The notes under the pieces were generated by a model, which ran no database searches, had not been told where the DNA came from, and saw only the letters and a program-made list of their open reading frames with translations. From CAZOJJ01 sp964580105 (GTDB taxonomy: Bacteria > Bacteroidota > Rhodothermia > Rhodothermales > Rubricoccaceae), in NCBI GenBank assembly GCA_964580105.1, contig CAZOJJ010000025.1, positions 1-41,582 on the forward strand: DNA of 41,582 nucleotides, written 5' to 3'. A program made the translations under genes and the position numbers. Positions 39,234 to 41,582 of this stretch are shown here, piece by piece; position 1 is the stretch's first letter; each line of letters begins with the position of its first letter.

Positions 39234-40532
39234 GTGATCGACCGCTACACGCGCCCCGAGATGGGCGCCCTCTGGACCGAGGAAGCCCAGTACCAGGCCT
39301 GGCTCGACGTCGAGCTTGCCGCCTGCGCCGCCTGGAGTGAGGCCACCGGCGTCATCCCGAAGGAGGACGTCGAGACGCTCTACGCGAACGCCTCGTTCGA
39401 CGTCGCCCGCATCCACGCCATCGAGGCCGAGACGCGCCACGACGTGGTGGCCTTCACGCGCGCCGTCTCCGAGACGCTCGGCCCCGAGCGGAAGTGGGTC
39501 CACTACGGCCTCACCTCCTCCGACGTGGTGGACACGGCGCTCTCGTATCGCATCCTGAAGGCCAACCGGCTGCTCCGCGCCGGCCTCGACGGGCTCGCCG
39601 GAGCCCTGGCCACACGGGCGAAGGAGCACAAGTACACGCTCCAGGTCGGCCGCACGCACGGCGTCCACGCCGAGCCGACGACGTTCGGGCTCAAGCTGGC
39701 GCTGTTCTACGCCGAGGTGCAGCGCGGCATCGAGCGGTTCGAGGCGGCGGCCGAGGGCATCCGCGTGGGCAAGCTCTCCGGCTCCGTCGGCACCTTCGCC
39801 CACATCCCGCCCGAGGTGGAGCGGCTCACCTGCGAGCGGCTGGGCCTCAAGCCCGCACCCATCGCCACGCAGGTCCTCCAGCGCGACCGCCACGCGCACT
39901 ACCTCGCCACGCTCGCGCTCATCGGCGCGACCGTCGAGAAGATCGCCGTCGAGATCCGGCACCTCCAGCGCTCGGAGGTGCTGGAGGCCGAGGAGGCGTT
40001 CGGGAAGGGGCAGAAGGGCTCCTCGTCCATGCCGCACAAGCGCAACCCGGTGGGCAGCGAGAACCTCACCGGCGCGGCGCGGCTGCTGCGCGGCTACATG
40101 GTCTCGGCCTACGAGAACGTCGCCCTCTGGCACGAGCGGGACATCAGCCACTCCTCCGTCGAACGCGTCATCGTCCCGGACGCGACGATCCTCCTCGATT
40201 ACGCGCTCGCGCGGATGACGCGCCTCGTCGAGCACCTGACGGTCTACCCCGAGCGGATGCGGGAGAACCTGGAGCGGACGTACGGCCTCGTCTACAGCCA
40301 GCGCCTCCTGAACCTGCTCATCGAGGCCGGGCTCAGCCGGGAGGACGCCTACGACCGCGTCCAGCCCCGCGCCATGCAGGCGTGGCAGGAGCGCCGGCCG
40401 TTCCGGGAGATCGTCGAGGCAAGCCCGGCCCTCACCGAGCACCTCAGCGCGGCGCAGATCGCCGACGCCTTCGACCCGGCGTTCCACCTGCGGCGGGTGG
40501 ACGAGCTCTTCGAGCGCGTCGGCCTCGGGTAA
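39234..40532 (+). CDS. purB: Adenylosuccinate lyase
   Basis: A 432-aa adenylosuccinate lyase, acting twice in purine synthesis (SAICAR to AICAR, and adenylosuccinate to AMP). The fumarase-superfamily signature GSSSMPHKRNP is intact (catalytic Ser in the loop), as are LTSSDVVDTALSYR and the QVGRTHGVHAEPTTFG region with its His. Length fits the short bacterial PurB type. The GTG start was used because it is only a few residues before the conserved MIDRYTRPEMGALWTEE start of the family. A heptamer repeat fills the 80 bp upstream, so its expression may depend on read-through from the preceding gene. Confidence 0.96.
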   Translation: MIDRYTRPEMGALWTEEAQYQAWLDVELAACAAWSEATGVIPKEDVETLYANASFDVARIHAIEAETRHDVVAFTRAVSETLGPERKWVHYGLTSSDVVDTALSYRILKANRLLRAGLDGLAGALATRAKEHKYTLQVGRTHGVHAEPTTFGLKLALFYAEVQRGIERFEAAAEGIRVGKLSGSVGTFAHIPPEVERLTCERLGLKPAPIATQVLQRDRHAHYLATLALIGATVEKIAVEIRHLQRSEVLEAEEAFGKGQKGSSSMPHKRNPVGSENLTGAARLLRGYMVSAYENVALWHERDISHSSVERVIVPDATILLDYALARMTRLVEHLTVYPERMRENLERTYGLVYSQRLLNLLIEAGLSREDAYDRVQPRAMQAWQERRPFREIVEASPALTEHLSAAQIADAFDPAFHLRRVDELFERVGLG

Positions 40533-40794
40533 GCACAACGGCCAAGGCCCAGTTCGGACGGCCAAGCCATCCCGGCCTATATTCAATTAAACCAGATAAA
40601 TGAGAGAATTGGACGAAGTCTCTTAAATCTTTGACATAAAGGCTATAGGCAAAATAAACATCCGAGTGGCACAAACGGGTTGCATTCCGGGCTGGCCATG
40701 CCTAACTACGGCTAACCCTTATCTCTAAGGGCGTGCGTGGGGGGCCTGCCCCCCGTCCGGCGCGCCCCGTCCCTCTCCTTCAACCCCCGTTTCA
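40533..40794 (+). promoter_or_regulatory. AT-rich leader before a secreted-protein gene
   Basis: The longest intergenic stretch of the window (262 bp), much more AT-rich than average. It holds TATATTC (40574-40580), TTGACA at 40631 with a weak TAAACA 18 bp on, a CCCTTA/TAAGGG hairpin (40716-40731) and a GGGGGG/CCCCCC hairpin (40739-40754) between the latter and the GTG at 40795. This looks like a long structured leader, possibly regulatory RNA. No known riboswitch was recognised by eye. Confidence 0.45.
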
Positions 40795-41582
40795 GTGAAG
40801 CTCGATTACTCTCGCATTCCCACGCTGGCCGCCGCGCTCGCTCTCGCAGGGCTGGGCACCTCGGCCGCCTCGGCCCAGGAGTACCGCACGCCCTCCACGG
40901 CCCCTCCCCAGGTCGCCCTCAGCCCGACCGACACCGCCATGCCGGCGAGCCTGGCTCCACTCTACGAGACCGGCTTTGAGACGTTCGCCATCGGCGACAT
41001 CAATGGACAGCAGGACTGGTCCGGCCAGTTCGTCAACTGGGTCATCGAGACGGATCACCCCGCCTCGGGCTCCCAGAACCTCCACAGCGAGTCCGACGGG
41101 CTCGGCCAGACGCTCGCCTTCTCCCCGCTCGTCGCGCCCGGCCCCGACGCCATCTCGTCGGCGGAGGCCATGATCGACCTCGACGGCAGCGGCGTGACGT
41201 GGCAGTTCATCCCGCAGTCGCCCGCGGCCGGCTCGGTCATCACGCGCGTCTCGCTCAACCCCGACGGCACGATCGATGCGCTCGTGGACGATGGGGCGGG
41301 CGGCGGCATGTACGTGCCCACCGGCGCGAACGTCCCGGCGGGCTACTTCCACCTCGCGGTCGAGGTGGATGCCTCGACGTTCGAGTTCACCATCTACATC
41401 GACGGCGCCGCCATCTTCACGGGCACCGGGTTCGCCGGTGAGATCGAGCAGGTGGTGCTCCTCTCCCTCATGGAGGTGGCCGGCCCCACGTTCGACATGG
41501 ACGACTTCGCCATCAACGACGGCGTCATCCCGGTGGAGCTGACGGCGTTCAACGCGGTCGCCAACGGCTCGGACGTGACCCT
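40795..41582 (+). CDS. Secreted protein, N-terminal part (cut by the window edge)
   Basis: Open from GTG 40795 to the last base, 262 codons. Signal peptide VKLDYSRIPTLAAALALAGL... cleaves after SAASAQ. The body after about residue 55 resembles a laminin-G/concanavalin-like beta-sandwich (ETGFETFAIGDINGQQDWSG, NLHSESDGLGQTLAFSP, FHLAVEVDASTFEFTIYIDG, FDMDDFAINDG). It ends IPVELTAFNAVANGSD, a linker that in Bacteroidota surface proteins typically precedes the T9SS sorting domain, so the missing part probably holds one. Ligand unknown. The start is not certain: an ATG in frame is absent near the signal. Confidence 0.75.
   Translation, partial: MKLDYSRIPTLAAALALAGLGTSAASAQEYRTPSTAPPQVALSPTDTAMPASLAPLYETGFETFAIGDINGQQDWSGQFVNWVIETDHPASGSQNLHSESDGLGQTLAFSPLVAPGPDAISSAEAMIDLDGSGVTWQFIPQSPAAGSVITRVSLNPDGTIDALVDDGAGGGMYVPTGANVPAGYFHLAVEVDASTFEFTIYIDGAAIFTGTGFAGEIEQVVLLSLMEVAGPTFDMDDFAINDGVIPVELTAFNAVANGSDVT

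Overview
The window is very GC-rich (roughly 70%), tightly packed, and looks like a chromosomal segment of a Bacteroidota/Rhodothermota bacterium of the Rhodothermales-Rubricoccaceae kind. This placement is an inference. It rests on two secreted proteins with the T9SS-type 'AYPNPFNP...GREVA' C-terminal sorting domain, a type III glutamine synthetase (GlnN), a serine palmitoyltransferase, a parA-parB-DUF5683 run, and promoter-like boxes of the TAnnTT type instead of clear Shine-Dalgarno starts.

Layout. 84-6027, all on the minus strand: an L,D-transpeptidase, a HAD phosphatase, an M1 aminopeptidase lipoprotein, FabI enoyl-ACP reductase, a single-domain response regulator and an inositol-monophosphatase-family enzyme. 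6106-10203: a lipoprotein, a small acidic-tailed protein on the opposite strand, then parA, parB and a DUF5683-type membrane protein. 10372-13771: serine palmitoyltransferase, a GNAT-fold protein that is a candidate ceramide synthase, and a YjjG-like HAD phosphatase. 13840-16797: rhomboid protease, MgtC/DUF4010 membrane protein and two small lipocalin-like lipoproteins. 16937-28636: two paralogous signalling modules, each an ECF sigma factor followed by a Hanks-type Ser/Thr kinase with a TPR tail, and each divergent from a T9SS-sorted secreted protein. 28740-31669: a repeat and a 100-N assembly gap, then glnN and an Lrp/AsnC regulator. 31851-35273: a tRNA with CAU anticodon, a frameshifted HNH gene, an M2 peptidase, a small membrane protein and a decayed MNT/HEPN pair. 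35270-41582: recG, a conventional ECF sigma factor with a LiaF-like membrane-anchored protein, purB, an AT-rich leader, and the start of another secreted protein cut by the window edge.

The strongest candidate for something new is the duplicated sigma/kinase/surface-protein module. Both module sigma factors carry Thr-Thr in region 2.2, where the third sigma factor of this window has the usual acidic residues. This fits control by phosphorylation from the kinase encoded immediately downstream (ECF43-like logic), with a secreted protein as a plausible target. The kinase of the first module has a one-base frameshift just after its start.

Other themes are recurrent 12- and 15-bp tandem repeats, mostly in frame, in or beside genes; a scaffold gap flanked by an identical 55-bp sequence, which is probably an assembly artefact; and decayed mobile or toxin-antitoxin-like genes between the tRNA and recG. 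No intergenic stretch exceeds 300 bases. The longest (40533-40794) is AT-rich and probably regulatory.
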